Notes: a model not told the origin generated them from the sequence alone. A stretch of DNA of 54,611 nucleotides from Chryseobacterium gleum (GCA_945897755.1 CAMDGH010000006.1:1-54611); one strand, 5' to 3'. Positions 45,018 through 54,024 are shown, counted from the stretch's first letter. Translations and numbers: made by a program.

Positions 45018-45749
45018 TTAAACTATATTATCTTTAGTTATATGTTTAATAACTTCGGCAGCTCCATATAAGCCGAAAAGTGCAGGTATGTAACTTATTG
45101 TTCCATAAAAAGAGCGTTTGTAATTTTTTCCATCCGTCATTTTTAATGCTTCTTTTGCTTGTACTTCTGATGAAAATACTGCCTTTACTCTCTTGTATCC
45201 TATTTTGTCGCGTGTAAGTCTTTTTTTGATGTGTCTGGCTAATTTACAGTTGTTTGTGTTTTCTAATTTAGAGATTTGCACTTTGCTTGGGTCCATTTTT
45301 CCACCTGCTCCCATATGAGATATAATGGGTGTTTTAAGGCGTATGCATGCCTTAATCCATTCTAGCTTAGGAGTCACTGAATCGATGCAGTCCATTACGT
45401 AGTCCGGATTGTGTTTTGCTAAAATCTCCCAAACTCGTGGTGGTAAAACAAATTCTTCAATGATGTTTAAGGTAATGTCTTGATTGATTTCTTTTAATCG
45501 TTCTGCTAGAACAACTGCTTTATTTCTATTTATTGTTGAGTTAGTTGCTGTTAATTGCCTGTTTTTGTTTGTGATATCGAATGAGTCTCCATCGATTAGA
45601 GTGATGGTTCCTACCCCTGCTCGTGCAATGAATTCCCCTGCAAACGAGCCTATTCCTCCAAGCCCTACGATTAATACATGTGCTTTTTTCAGTGTTTCTA
45701 TTTTGGATTTACCTATAAGTAATTCTGTTCTTTCTAACCAATCTTCCAT
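45018..45749 (-). CDS. tcdA: tRNA threonylcarbamoyladenosine dehydratase TcdA
   Basis: The 243-residue ThiF/E1-like protein has the nucleotide loop GLGGIGS near residues 29-35, DGDSFDITNKNRQL, and the CsdL/TcdA-type FVLPPRVWEI, MDCIDSVTPK and ISHMGAGGKMDPS. It cyclises t6A to ct6A on tRNAs using ATP. I prefer ATG 45749 because family members usually begin with an xxWLERTELL segment; an ATG 5 codons earlier at 45764 would overlap the TatD gene by 31 bases. The TatD gene overlaps its start. Confidence 0.9.
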   Translation of the reverse strand: MEDWLERTELLIGKSKIETLKKAHVLIVGLGGIGSFAGEFIARAGVGTITLIDGDSFDITNKNRQLTATNSTINRNKAVVLAERLKEINQDITLNIIEEFVLPPRVWEILAKHNPDYVMDCIDSVTPKLEWIKACIRLKTPIISHMGAGGKMDPSKVQISKLENTNNCKLARHIKKRLTRDKIGYKRVKAVFSSEVQAKEALKMTDGKNYKRSFYGTISYIPALFGLYGAAEVIKHITKDNIV

Positions 45750-46360
45750 GGAGTGAATATGCATTTAAAGTTTTTGTATATTTCTTTTTTTAGTTCCTCC
45801 AAAGATATGTTTTTTAGTAGAGATATTTGTTGATATACATCGTAAATTGAATTTTCTGTGTCTGTATCTGTTTCTAAAAACAGGTGCGATAAAGGTATTT
45901 CTCTCACTGTCTCTTGAAGTTTTTTATCCCAAAGAACTGCTGTTCCAATGCTTAAATAGAAGCCTTCATTTAGTAATATGTGTGTTATTTTTGTGTTTCT
46001 AAATCCATGTATGATCCATTGATTTTGATGCTTATTTTTTCGTTTTAACGTAATTAATTCATTAAAATGTTTGACGCAATGAATAATTATAGGTTTGTTT
46101 ATATGTTTATCTCTATATACTTGCAAATTAAATAGTTCTATCTGTTTGTTTAAAGTTAATTCTGAGTACTTATCTAAGCCGATCTCACCGATTGCTAAAC
46201 AGTTTGTTTTTGTGATGAGATCTAACTTATATTCTGTACCTTGTTTTGAACGGGGGTGTATTCCGTAACTAAAAAACTCGTTTGTTGTTTCAGTGTCGTA
46301 ATTTACAATCTCAATTCCATTTCCGGTGTATGAGTGTGTGTGTATGTTGATGTATTCCAT
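45734..46360 (-). CDS. TatD family hydrolase
   Basis: The 208-residue protein begins YINIHTHSYTG (the metal-binding HxH) and has AIGEIGLDKYSELTLNKQ, PIIIHCVKHFNEL, WIIHGFRNTK and LFLETDTD, the conserved metal ligands of TatD amidohydrolases. It is shorter than the usual 255 residues, as often in Bacteroidota. TatD proteins are 3'-5' DNA/RNA exonucleases or quality-control nucleases. It overlaps tcdA and is divergent from the POT transporter genes. Confidence 0.85.
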   Translation of the reverse strand: MEYINIHTHSYTGNGIEIVNYDTETTNEFFSYGIHPRSKQGTEYKLDLITKTNCLAIGEIGLDKYSELTLNKQIELFNLQVYRDKHINKPIIIHCVKHFNELITLKRKNKHQNQWIIHGFRNTKITHILLNEGFYLSIGTAVLWDKKLQETVREIPLSHLFLETDTDTENSIYDVYQQISLLKNISLEELKKEIYKNFKCIFTPWKIG

Positions 46361-46485
46361 TTTTTGTTAGAACTTTACGGATGTAAAAATAAGTATGATT
46401 TGCGATTATATTTATAATTTCATTTTCGGGTCTTTTTTTTTAACTATTTTTATTCTTTTTTTTACCTTTTATTGAATAAGTTATA

Positions 46486-48516
46486 ATGACTAAATTAGAT
46501 TATTCCATAACTAATGATACTGTTTTAGGACATCCTCAAGGGTTGTTTATTCTTTTTTTTACTGAAATGTGGGAGCGTTTTTCATATTACGGTATGCGTT
46601 CTTTGTTAATTATTTTCTTAATTAGTTCTTATGGAAATGGGGGTTGGAATTGGTCAATCGCTAGTGCTTCAGCTCTTTATGGTACTTATATTTCGTTGGT
46701 GTACTTGACGCCTATTTTAGGAGGTTTTTTGGCAGATAAATACCTCGGAAGTAGAAAAGCAGTTATCATTGGAACAGTAATTATGACGCTTGGTCACGCT
46801 TCAATGGCCTTAGAATTCAATCACATCTTTTTGTACATCGGTTTAGGATGTTTGATTATCGGAAATGGATTTTTCAAACCAAATATTACTTCAATAATAT
46901 CCAATATGTATAAAAATTTCCCTGAAAAAAAAGATGGCGCTTTTACTATTTTTTATATGGGAGTAAATGCGGGTTCATTTTTAGGAATGATGTTATGTGG
47001 TTATCTAGGTGAAAAATTAGGTTGGTCGTATGGCTTTGGACTAGCGGGAATCTTTATGTTTTTAGGGATGTTGCAATTCTATTTCTCACAAAAAATATTT
47101 GGAGATATCGGGTTAAAACCTAAAAAAGAAATAGAAAAAGAGATTACATTGGAATTCGAAGGTGACAGATTGAACCCATTCACAAAATTAGATAGAGTAT
47201 TAATATTCATTTGCTTAGCTATAGGATTAATCTGGATAATCAACGACCCAATCAAAAAAGTAGCTGAGAGAAATTTCCTTCAAATTGGGGCTTTTGACTT
47301 TTCAGGTTATTTTATTTTGACTGGTGCAATATTGTTTATAGTTTTACTTATATGTAGGATTATTCGTTACCCAAAGATCACTAAAGATAGGATGTGGGCT
47401 ATCGTTATTTTTGCTTCTTTTGCGGTCGTTTTCAATACTTCATTTGAACAAGCTGGAGGTTCGATGACCATTTTTGCAATGCAATATACTGAAAGAGTGT
47501 TAACAGGTTCAAGTGCGATCGTTTTCATTGTAATTGATTTGATTACAACCATTGTACCAATTTTAATAATCTCTTGGGTTCTTTTCTTATTATTGAAAAA
47601 AACAATCAAACCGTATTTACTTTCAGGAATTATTTTAGCCGCGAGTTTTTTAATGATTTGGTTTATCGTGGGATGGAAAATAAATCGTGAATTAGAGACG
47701 AAAACATATTTAGTTGAATATAAAACAGTTAAAGATAAAGTTAGAAACAAAGAAACAGGAAAAAAAGAAGAATTAACTTCTCTCGTCAAAGCTTCAACAA
47801 TTTTAAAAAATAACGCCAAAATTGTAGCTGAAACAATAAAAATAAAAGAATTAGACAAAATTAAAATCGGAACAAATGTCTGGCTTTTTGATACCGATAA
47901 TAATGGAAGTCTAAAATACATTTCAAACGAAAAAGCAAAAGGTATTGAAGTTGACCGAAAAGTAGAAGCAAAAGTATTGAAATTAGAAAATAAAGAAGTT
48001 GAAATTCCTGCTACTTGGTTTGGAATATTAAACTCATTGTTTATTATTATTCTAGCTCCTCTTTTCTCAAAAATTTGGGGAAGTAAATATAATCCTGCTG
48101 CAACAGTAAAATATGGCCTAGGATTGATTTTTATCGGTATTGGTTTTGGAGTTCTTTCACTAGGTTCGTCAGGTATAGCTAACGGAATGGACATTGTTAA
48201 AGTAAGTAGCTTCTGGTTAGTTGCAGCCTATTTCTTTCATACCATTGGTGAATTATGCATCTCTCCTGTTTCATTATCGTATGTAAGTAAGTTAGTCCCA
48301 TCTAGAATGATTGCCTTAATGTTTGGTATTTGGTACATTGCATTAGCAATAGGAAATAAATTATCAGGAACAGTTGGTGGTCAAATTGAAGAAATTCAAA
48401 AAGAACATTCTTTAAGTTATTTCTTTATATTGTTTACTGTTGCACTCGGAATTATCGGATTAATTGGAATTTTAATAAGTCCTTTGGTGAAAAAATTGAT
48501 GCACGGCGTAAAATAA
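46486..48516 (+). CDS. POT family peptide transporter with an extra two-TM plus soluble insert (copy 1)
   Basis: The 676-residue major facilitator protein has the POT motifs: Glu27-x-x-Glu30-Arg31 in FFTEMWERFSYYGMR, IGNGFFKPNITS, IFYMGVNAGSF, FEQAGGSMTI (Glu321) and FHTIGELCISPVSLSYVSKL. POT proteins import di- and tripeptides with protons. Between the seventh and eighth canonical core segments (about residues 335-510) lies an insert with two added membrane segments and then a roughly 105-residue Lys/Glu-rich soluble part. Positive-inside reasoning places the soluble part in the periplasm. It starts the four-gene POT run. Confidence 0.9.
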   Translation: MTKLDYSITNDTVLGHPQGLFILFFTEMWERFSYYGMRSLLIIFLISSYGNGGWNWSIASASALYGTYISLVYLTPILGGFLADKYLGSRKAVIIGTVIMTLGHASMALEFNHIFLYIGLGCLIIGNGFFKPNITSIISNMYKNFPEKKDGAFTIFYMGVNAGSFLGMMLCGYLGEKLGWSYGFGLAGIFMFLGMLQFYFSQKIFGDIGLKPKKEIEKEITLEFEGDRLNPFTKLDRVLIFICLAIGLIWIINDPIKKVAERNFLQIGAFDFSGYFILTGAILFIVLLICRIIRYPKITKDRMWAIVIFASFAVVFNTSFEQAGGSMTIFAMQYTERVLTGSSAIVFIVIDLITTIVPILIISWVLFLLLKKTIKPYLLSGIILAASFLMIWFIVGWKINRELETKTYLVEYKTVKDKVRNKETGKKEELTSLVKASTILKNNAKIVAETIKIKELDKIKIGTNVWLFDTDNNGSLKYISNEKAKGIEVDRKVEAKVLKLENKEVEIPATWFGILNSLFIIILAPLFSKIWGSKYNPAATVKYGLGLIFIGIGFGVLSLGSSGIANGMDIVKVSSFWLVAAYFFHTIGELCISPVSLSYVSKLVPSRMIALMFGIWYIALAIGNKLSGTVGGQIEEIQKEHSLSYFFILFTVALGIIGLIGILISPLVKKLMHGVK

Positions 48517-48590
48517 ATACTTGAATTTTAATATTTAGTTCATAATCAAATTAATTTCTCTATTTTCACGCGGTATTAAAAAAAAACAGA

Positions 48591-50018
48591 ATGGATTCAA
48601 AAGAAAGTTTAATTGACAGAATTGATGCAAACGGAACAATTATGGGACACCCAAAAGGGCTGTTCTTATTGTTTTTTACTGAAATGTGGGAGCGTTTTAG
48701 TTATTATGGAATGCGAGGGGTTTTAATGCTTTATATGATAAAACTTTGGTCTGAAAACGGATTAAACATTCCTGAAAGCACTGCGTCACTTTATTATGGG
48801 TTCTTTACTGGATTTGTTTATTTCACACCATTATTAGGTGGTTTTATTGCAGATAAATTCATCGGTCAAAGAAAAGCGATCACTATTGGTGGTATCACAA
48901 TGTTAATTGCTCAATTGGTTTTATTCTCTATGAATACTCATTTAGGCTTAGCGATAGGATTGGTTTTATTAATCATCGGGAATGGATTCTTTAAGCCAAA
49001 CATTTCAACTATGGTAGGACAATTATACCGACCAAATGATGCAAGAAGAGATTCTGCTTTCTCTATTTTTTATATGGGAATTAATTTAGGAGCTTTAATT
49101 GCACCTTTAATTATTGGGCTTTTAGCAGAAGATTGGTTCGCTGTAAAGGGTGGAGTAAATCCTGATGGATCTCCTATAATATTAAGTTATGGGTTTAAAT
49201 ATGCGTTTTTAGCTTCTGCAATCGGAATGGGACTTGGTCAGATTATTTTCAATATGTTCGCTAAAAAATATTTATTAGAAATAGGGGATGCGCCGACAAA
49301 AATAGATAAAGCAGTGAAAATTGAGGTCGCTGAAGTATCAGTTGAAGATAAAAAAATTGAAAAACAAAGAATTACTGTAATCTTCATTTTAACTTTTTTC
49401 GTTATCTTTTTCTGGGCTGGATTTGAGCAAGCAGGTTCATCCATGACTATTTATACTGATAGATACATCGACAGAAATGTATTTGGATGGACTATACCAA
49501 CAACATTCTTTCAAGCATTTAACCCATTATTAATTGTATTATTAGCTCCAATTTTTGTTTGGTTTTGGAGTTCTAATTACGGAAAAAGACTATCTACTCC
49601 TATCAAAATGAGTTTAGGGATGATACTTTTAGGAATTGGTTTCTTATTTATGTTAATGGCAACATACAATGTTCAAGTAACTGGTTCTGGTGATAAAGAA
49701 GAGGTCGTGAAAAAAGCAGCTTTAATATGGTTGATTTTAACTTACTTCTTCCATACGATTGGTGAACTTTGTTTATCTCCAGTTGGTTTATCAATGATTA
49801 CAAAATTAGCACCTGTAAAATTAGCATCTCTTCTAATGGGAGTTTGGATGTTATCTACATTCGTTGCCAATATTATTGGAGGATTTATAGCTGCTTATGT
49901 TGAACAATTAGGTGCTGGAACCGTATTTGGATCTATCGCTGTTTTTGTAATTGTTTTAGGTGTGCTAATGATCTTGGTGTCTAAACGTTTATCGAAAATG
50001 ATGCACGGAATAAACTAA
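48591..50018 (+). CDS. POT family peptide transporter (copy 2)
   Basis: The 475-residue protein has the standard POT form: Glu31-x-x-Glu34-Arg35 in FTEMWERFSYYGMRG, IGNGFFKPNISTMVGQ, IFYMGINLGAL, FEQAGSSMTIYTDRY (Glu279) and FHTIGELCLSPVGLSMITKL. The loop between the seventh and eighth core segments is short (about 25 residues), unlike copy 1. It lies 74 bases after copy 1 and is followed by a terminator-like hairpin. Confidence 0.93.
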   Translation: MDSKESLIDRIDANGTIMGHPKGLFLLFFTEMWERFSYYGMRGVLMLYMIKLWSENGLNIPESTASLYYGFFTGFVYFTPLLGGFIADKFIGQRKAITIGGITMLIAQLVLFSMNTHLGLAIGLVLLIIGNGFFKPNISTMVGQLYRPNDARRDSAFSIFYMGINLGALIAPLIIGLLAEDWFAVKGGVNPDGSPIILSYGFKYAFLASAIGMGLGQIIFNMFAKKYLLEIGDAPTKIDKAVKIEVAEVSVEDKKIEKQRITVIFILTFFVIFFWAGFEQAGSSMTIYTDRYIDRNVFGWTIPTTFFQAFNPLLIVLLAPIFVWFWSSNYGKRLSTPIKMSLGMILLGIGFLFMLMATYNVQVTGSGDKEEVVKKAALIWLILTYFFHTIGELCLSPVGLSMITKLAPVKLASLLMGVWMLSTFVANIIGGFIAAYVEQLGAGTVFGSIAVFVIVLGVLMILVSKRLSKMMHGIN

Positions 50019-50032
50019 TAAATTATAATTAC

Positions 50033-50040
50033 TATCTTTG
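50033..50040 (+). promoter_or_regulatory. Minus-7 box directly before the hairpin ahead of POT copy 3
   Basis: TATCTTTG is a full TAnnTTTG match, the same as the rRNA minus-7 box. Transcription would start in or just before the hairpin. No TTTG stands 19 bases upstream. Confidence 0.3.
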
Positions 50041-50041
50041 G

Positions 50042-50071
50042 AAAGCAGTACTTTTTGGTACTGCTTTTTTT
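50042..50071 (+). terminator. Terminator between POT copies 2 and 3
   Basis: AAAGCAGTAC (50042-50051) and GTACTGCTTT (50058-50067) form a perfect 10-base stem with a 6-base TTTTTG loop, followed by a T-tract to 50071. Confidence 0.82.
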
Positions 50072-50089
50072 ATTAATCAATAATTCGAT

Positions 50090-51583
50090 ATGAAGCAAAT
50101 AGCAACATTAGAAGAAATTCAAGGTTTTAAAGGGAAATATCCTAAACAATTGTGGTATCTGTTCTTTTCTGAAATGTGGGAACGTTTCTCTTTTTACGGA
50201 ATGAGAGGAATGTTAATTGTTTTTATGACAAGTCAACTTTTAATGAAAGAAGATGTTGCCAATTTACAATATGGTTCTACTCAAGCTTTTGTCTATGCTT
50301 TCACTTTTGTCGGTGGACTTTTTGCTGATAAAATTTTGGGTTTCAGGAAGTCTCTTTTTTGGGGAGGACTGTTAATGATTGTGGGGAGTTGTATTTTAGC
50401 TGCTAATCCAAAAGATTTTTTCTTTATTGGAATTAGTTTTACGATTATCGGTTCAGGTTTCTTTAAGCCGAGTATTTCTACTATGGTAGGTTCACTATAT
50501 AGATCAGATGATAATAGGCGAGATGCAGGATTCTCTTTGTTTTATGCAGGAATAAATGTTGGAGCACTTTTAGGTGGTTATGCTTGTGTTGCAATTGCAC
50601 AAAGTTATTCTTGGAATTTAGCATTTGGATTAGCTGCCATTGTAATGTTTATTAGTTTAGTAACTTTTATTTTCACCCAAAAATCTTTAGGTCCCATCGG
50701 GCTAATGCCAACTAAAACGGATGAAAACGGAGTTGTAATTACCAAGAAAAAGTGGGTTGAATATAGTGTTTATTTAGGTTCTTTAGCTATTATTCCTTTA
50801 ATTATGACAATGGTTTCTAAAACGCAGTACACAGATTATTTCATGTATGCAATCGGGCCTTGTACATTGCTTTATTTATTTTATGAAATGACTAAATGTA
50901 ATACTCAAGAAAGAAAAAAATTATTTGCAGCACTTGCTTTTATTTTATTTTCAATTGTGTTTTGGGCATTTTTCGAGCAAAGTGGTGGTTCTTTAGCCAT
51001 GTTTGCTGCAAATAATCTTCATGATGATGTTGTTGGTGTTAAGCTAAATCCGAATGGAGTTAATAATGCTGCTAATTCATTATTTGTGATCATTTTCGCG
51101 CCAATTTTAGGATTAATATGGATTGGGTTGTCAAAAAAGAAAATCGAACCAAATACAATTGTCAAATTTGGATTAGGTTTCCTTTTCTTAGGATTAGCAT
51201 TTTACACGTTCTATTTCACTAAATTTTTTGCTGACGCTAATGGTATGACTTCTTTGAATATGTTTACGTTAGCTTATTTCATAATTACTTTTGGGGAACT
51301 TTGTTTATCACCTATCGGACTTTCTATAATGACAAAACTATCTACAAAATCACTGCAAGGAGTGATGATGGGTACGTGGTTTTTAGCTAGTGCTTATGGT
51401 CAATACGTTGCGGGGATTTTAGGTGCCGGTATGTCGAGTACAAATGAGAACGCAACTAAAACTGAAAAACTTATTTCTTACACGGATGGTTATTATCAAT
51501 TAGCTTTCTACGCAGTTATATCTGGAATAATAGTTATTGCCTTATCACCTTTCATTAAGAAGTTAATGGGGGATGTGAAATAA
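50090..51583 (+). CDS. POT family peptide transporter (copy 3)
   Basis: The 497-residue protein has Glu28-x-x-Glu31-Arg32 in FFSEMWERFSFYGMRG, IGSGFFKPSISTMVG, LFYAGINVGAL, FEQSGGSLAMFA (Glu296) and ITFGELCLSPIGLSIMTKL. The loop after the seventh core segment is short. It has its own start after the terminator at 50042-50071 and is followed after 40 bases by copy 4, probably in one transcript. Confidence 0.93.
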   Translation: MKQIATLEEIQGFKGKYPKQLWYLFFSEMWERFSFYGMRGMLIVFMTSQLLMKEDVANLQYGSTQAFVYAFTFVGGLFADKILGFRKSLFWGGLLMIVGSCILAANPKDFFFIGISFTIIGSGFFKPSISTMVGSLYRSDDNRRDAGFSLFYAGINVGALLGGYACVAIAQSYSWNLAFGLAAIVMFISLVTFIFTQKSLGPIGLMPTKTDENGVVITKKKWVEYSVYLGSLAIIPLIMTMVSKTQYTDYFMYAIGPCTLLYLFYEMTKCNTQERKKLFAALAFILFSIVFWAFFEQSGGSLAMFAANNLHDDVVGVKLNPNGVNNAANSLFVIIFAPILGLIWIGLSKKKIEPNTIVKFGLGFLFLGLAFYTFYFTKFFADANGMTSLNMFTLAYFIITFGELCLSPIGLSIMTKLSTKSLQGVMMGTWFLASAYGQYVAGILGAGMSSTNENATKTEKLISYTDGYYQLAFYAVISGIIVIALSPFIKKLMGDVK

Positions 51584-51623
51584 TGAAAAAACGATTTCGA
51601 TACATTAAAAATAAACTCAAATT

Positions 51624-53279
51624 ATGACTCAAAGAAATCATCCAAAAGCATTGCCTTTCTTATTTTTCTCTGAAATGTGGGAACGTTTCTGTTACTACTT
51701 GATGATTGGAATTTTCACTCTTTACTTGAAAGATACAGTAGACGGATTCAGTATGACTGAAGCAGAAGCTTCCGATTTATACGGAACATTTATTGCCTTT
51801 GTATTCTTAACTCCTTTTGTTGGCGGATTACTAGCGGATAGAGTTTTAGGTTATAGAAAGTCTATTACCATTGGAGGTATTATGATGGGAATCGGATATT
51901 GCTTGATGTCTGTTCACAATGAAACTATGTTGTACATCGCTATGCTTTTTGTGATTTTAGGTAATGGTTTCTTCAAACCGAATATTTCTACCCTACTTGG
52001 AAATCTATACAATACACCTGAATTTAAAGACAAAAAAGATTCAGGGTATAATATCTTTTATATGGGTATCAATATTGGTGCCTTTGTCTGTAATTTTTTT
52101 GGTGCTGCATTATATAATATGCTCGGTTGGGGTGCTGCCTTTATTGCTGCTGGAATCGGAATGTTTATTGGTATAGTCATTTTTTGGTCGGGGACGAAAC
52201 ATTTTAAACACGTTGATGTTATTAAACCAACACAAGCAGGTGATATGCCTTTAGGTAAGATATTTGGTTTGATTTTACTCCCTTCCATTGTATTTGGTTT
52301 ATTAGGCTATTATTTGAATGGAGTTACCTCTGATTCTAATCCAGATGGTAATTTTATTGGTTCAGATACTACTGATGCATTTTTATTTGGGTGTTTGCCA
52401 ATCATCTTTTTCTACGGTAGATTATGGTATAAATCACCTAAAGAGGAAAAAAGACCGATTGCAGCCATGTTAGCTATTTTCGCAGTTGTGATTTGTTTCT
52501 GGGCAGTTTTCAAACAAAATGGATCTACCTTAAACACTTGGGCTGATAGATACACAGATAGAGAAATGCCCGCAGCAATGACAGGTACAATGGGAAAATT
52601 ACAATTAATTGATTCGATGGAATATGTGAAATCAGAACAGGTTGTGATGGATAATCAATTCCGAGTAGCTGATAAAACTAAAACTGAATTGGCTTACCCT
52701 CCTTACTTTAAAAATATGAAAAAGTCTGATTTACCGAAAGATGGTGAAACAGAATTATTGTTCAATACACCTTTATTTCAATCTGTCAATCCATTCTGGG
52801 TAATCGCATTAACTCCACTTGTATTGGCATTCTTTGCGTTTTTAAGAAGAAAAGGGAGAGAACCATCTACACCAACTAAGATTGCTTTTGGATTAGTAAT
52901 TTCAGCATTATCCTGTTTAGTAATGTATGCTGCCGTTCACGCAAGTCAAAACGGAGGAATCAAATCTTCAGCTTGGTGGTTCATTTCATCGTATGCCGTA
53001 ATCACAATTGGTGAGTTATTTTTAAGTCCAATGGGATTGTCAATGGTGTCAAAATTAAGTCCTCCAAGGTTAACCGCTTTAATGATGGGGGGATGGTTTT
53101 TAGCTACATCTATAGGTAATAAATTATCTGGTGTTTTAAGTAGTTTATGGGATGGTTACGAACAAAAAGCGAATTTCTTTTTAGTTAACTTCTGTTTATT
53201 AGGTGCGGCTGCTGTTCTATTGTTTTTTATGTTAAAATGGTTGAACGGTATTTTTAAAGAAAATAGTTTAATAAATTAA
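51624..53279 (+). CDS. POT family peptide transporter, divergent (copy 4)
   Basis: The 551-residue protein has the POT framework: Glu17-x-x-Glu20-Arg21 in FFSEMWERFCYYLM, LGNGFFKPNISTLLG, IFYMGINIGAF and TIGELFLSPMGLSMVSKL. It differs from copies 1-3 at two places. The usual YYG is YYL, and the Glu of the FEQ motif in the seventh core segment is Lys297 (FKQNGSTLNT). A loop of about 85 hydrophilic residues lies between the seventh and eighth core segments. The altered charge suggests a different substrate or coupling. The small gene at 53284 follows closely. Confidence 0.9.
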   Translation: MTQRNHPKALPFLFFSEMWERFCYYLMIGIFTLYLKDTVDGFSMTEAEASDLYGTFIAFVFLTPFVGGLLADRVLGYRKSITIGGIMMGIGYCLMSVHNETMLYIAMLFVILGNGFFKPNISTLLGNLYNTPEFKDKKDSGYNIFYMGINIGAFVCNFFGAALYNMLGWGAAFIAAGIGMFIGIVIFWSGTKHFKHVDVIKPTQAGDMPLGKIFGLILLPSIVFGLLGYYLNGVTSDSNPDGNFIGSDTTDAFLFGCLPIIFFYGRLWYKSPKEEKRPIAAMLAIFAVVICFWAVFKQNGSTLNTWADRYTDREMPAAMTGTMGKLQLIDSMEYVKSEQVVMDNQFRVADKTKTELAYPPYFKNMKKSDLPKDGETELLFNTPLFQSVNPFWVIALTPLVLAFFAFLRRKGREPSTPTKIAFGLVISALSCLVMYAAVHASQNGGIKSSAWWFISSYAVITIGELFLSPMGLSMVSKLSPPRLTALMMGGWFLATSIGNKLSGVLSSLWDGYEQKANFFLVNFCLLGAAAVLLFFMLKWLNGIFKENSLIN

Positions 53280-53283
53280 GGAT

Positions 53284-53832
53284 ATGAAACGGTTTAGATT
53301 TATTATTTGGGTGCTTGTTTTTTTTGTATTATTAATGTGTATACCTGTATCGATTTTGTATGGATGGGTTTTACTTGCTAAGTTTATTGGCGTTTTTGTC
53401 GTGGTCTTACTAAGTGTAATGGTTCGAGTTTGGTTGGTTCAGGTAACGAAACAAAAAAACAGGCCTGACAAGGTATCGATTACAATTAATGACCGTTACT
53501 GGTTAAAAGAGCATTTCTTAGCATATCGAACATTTAAGTCGGAGGATAAAGATATCTTTGAAAATAGATTAGCATTACTGCTTACTAAGATGGTGGTAAC
53601 TAAGGAAGGGGAGATAGCTGATAAAGAATGGTGGCTTAGAATTGGTGCAAGTTCTGTTTTCTATTTTTTCAATGGACCCTATTGGGATCTAGGTATTTCA
53701 AGCTCTTTTGAGATAGTTTCTCCTGATGAAGTGGTGAATAATTTTGAAATTAAAGAAGATACGATCAAGATTTCGGGAGATTATTTGCTTCAGCAAAATC
53801 AAGATGCTTTCTGGATTGAATTACGAAAGTAG
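53284..53832 (+). CDS. Small membrane-anchored protein, possibly the N-terminal part of an MtfA-like protein
   Basis: The 182-residue protein has two N-terminal hydrophobic segments (about residues 5-48) and then a soluble part. Segments such as KDIFENRLALLLTKMVV, the WWLRIGASSVFYFFN stretch and FEIVSPDEV recall the region before the active site in M90 MtfA peptidases. The HExxH catalytic part is not present and the following 130 bases do not obviously encode it, so it is either a truncated or a different family. It follows POT copy 4 by 4 bases, probably in one transcript. The match is weak. Confidence 0.5.
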   Translation: MKRFRFIIWVLVFFVLLMCIPVSILYGWVLLAKFIGVFVVVLLSVMVRVWLVQVTKQKNRPDKVSITINDRYWLKEHFLAYRTFKSEDKDIFENRLALLLTKMVVTKEGEIADKEWWLRIGASSVFYFFNGPYWDLGISSSFEIVSPDEVVNNFEIKEDTIKISGDYLLQQNQDAFWIELRK

Positions 53833-53965
53833 ACAAGGGCAATCATTTACCTGAAAATAACACCAGCTTGTTTAGATAAATCACTATGATAAATACAGTT
53901 TTTTAATTTTATTTATTTGGTTTACAGGCATATACATATTTATTAAAAAAACATTGTTAAAAACC

Positions 53966-53996
53966 TTTGCGAATTAAAAATCTCTTGGTATATTTG
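53966..53996 (+). promoter_or_regulatory. Upstream consensus promoter before the rRNA operon
   Basis: TTTG at 53966-53969, 19 bases, then TATATTTG at 53989-53996 is an exact Bacteroidota promoter match. The predicted start falls at the hairpin at 54000-54015. Confidence 0.5.
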
Positions 53997-53999
53997 ACC

Positions 54000-54024
54000 T
54001 CTCCCAACGGGGAGATTTTTTTTT
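54000..54024 (+). terminator. Hairpin with T-tract between the two rRNA-region promoters
   Basis: TCTCCC (54000-54005) and GGGAGA (54010-54015) form a 6-base GC-rich stem with an AACG loop, followed by nine T. It may end the upstream transporter transcript or prematurely stop RNA from the promoter just before it. Confidence 0.65.

Noticed and set aside
45734-46360. TatD gene as a truncated fragment
   Set aside because: It is short but keeps all metal-binding motifs in order, and short TatD forms occur in Bacteroidota.
47367-48194. A 275-codon open frame on the minus strand within POT copy 1
   Set aside because: It lies wholly inside a well-supported transporter gene; its product has no motif, and long antisense frames arise from the codon bias of membrane proteins.
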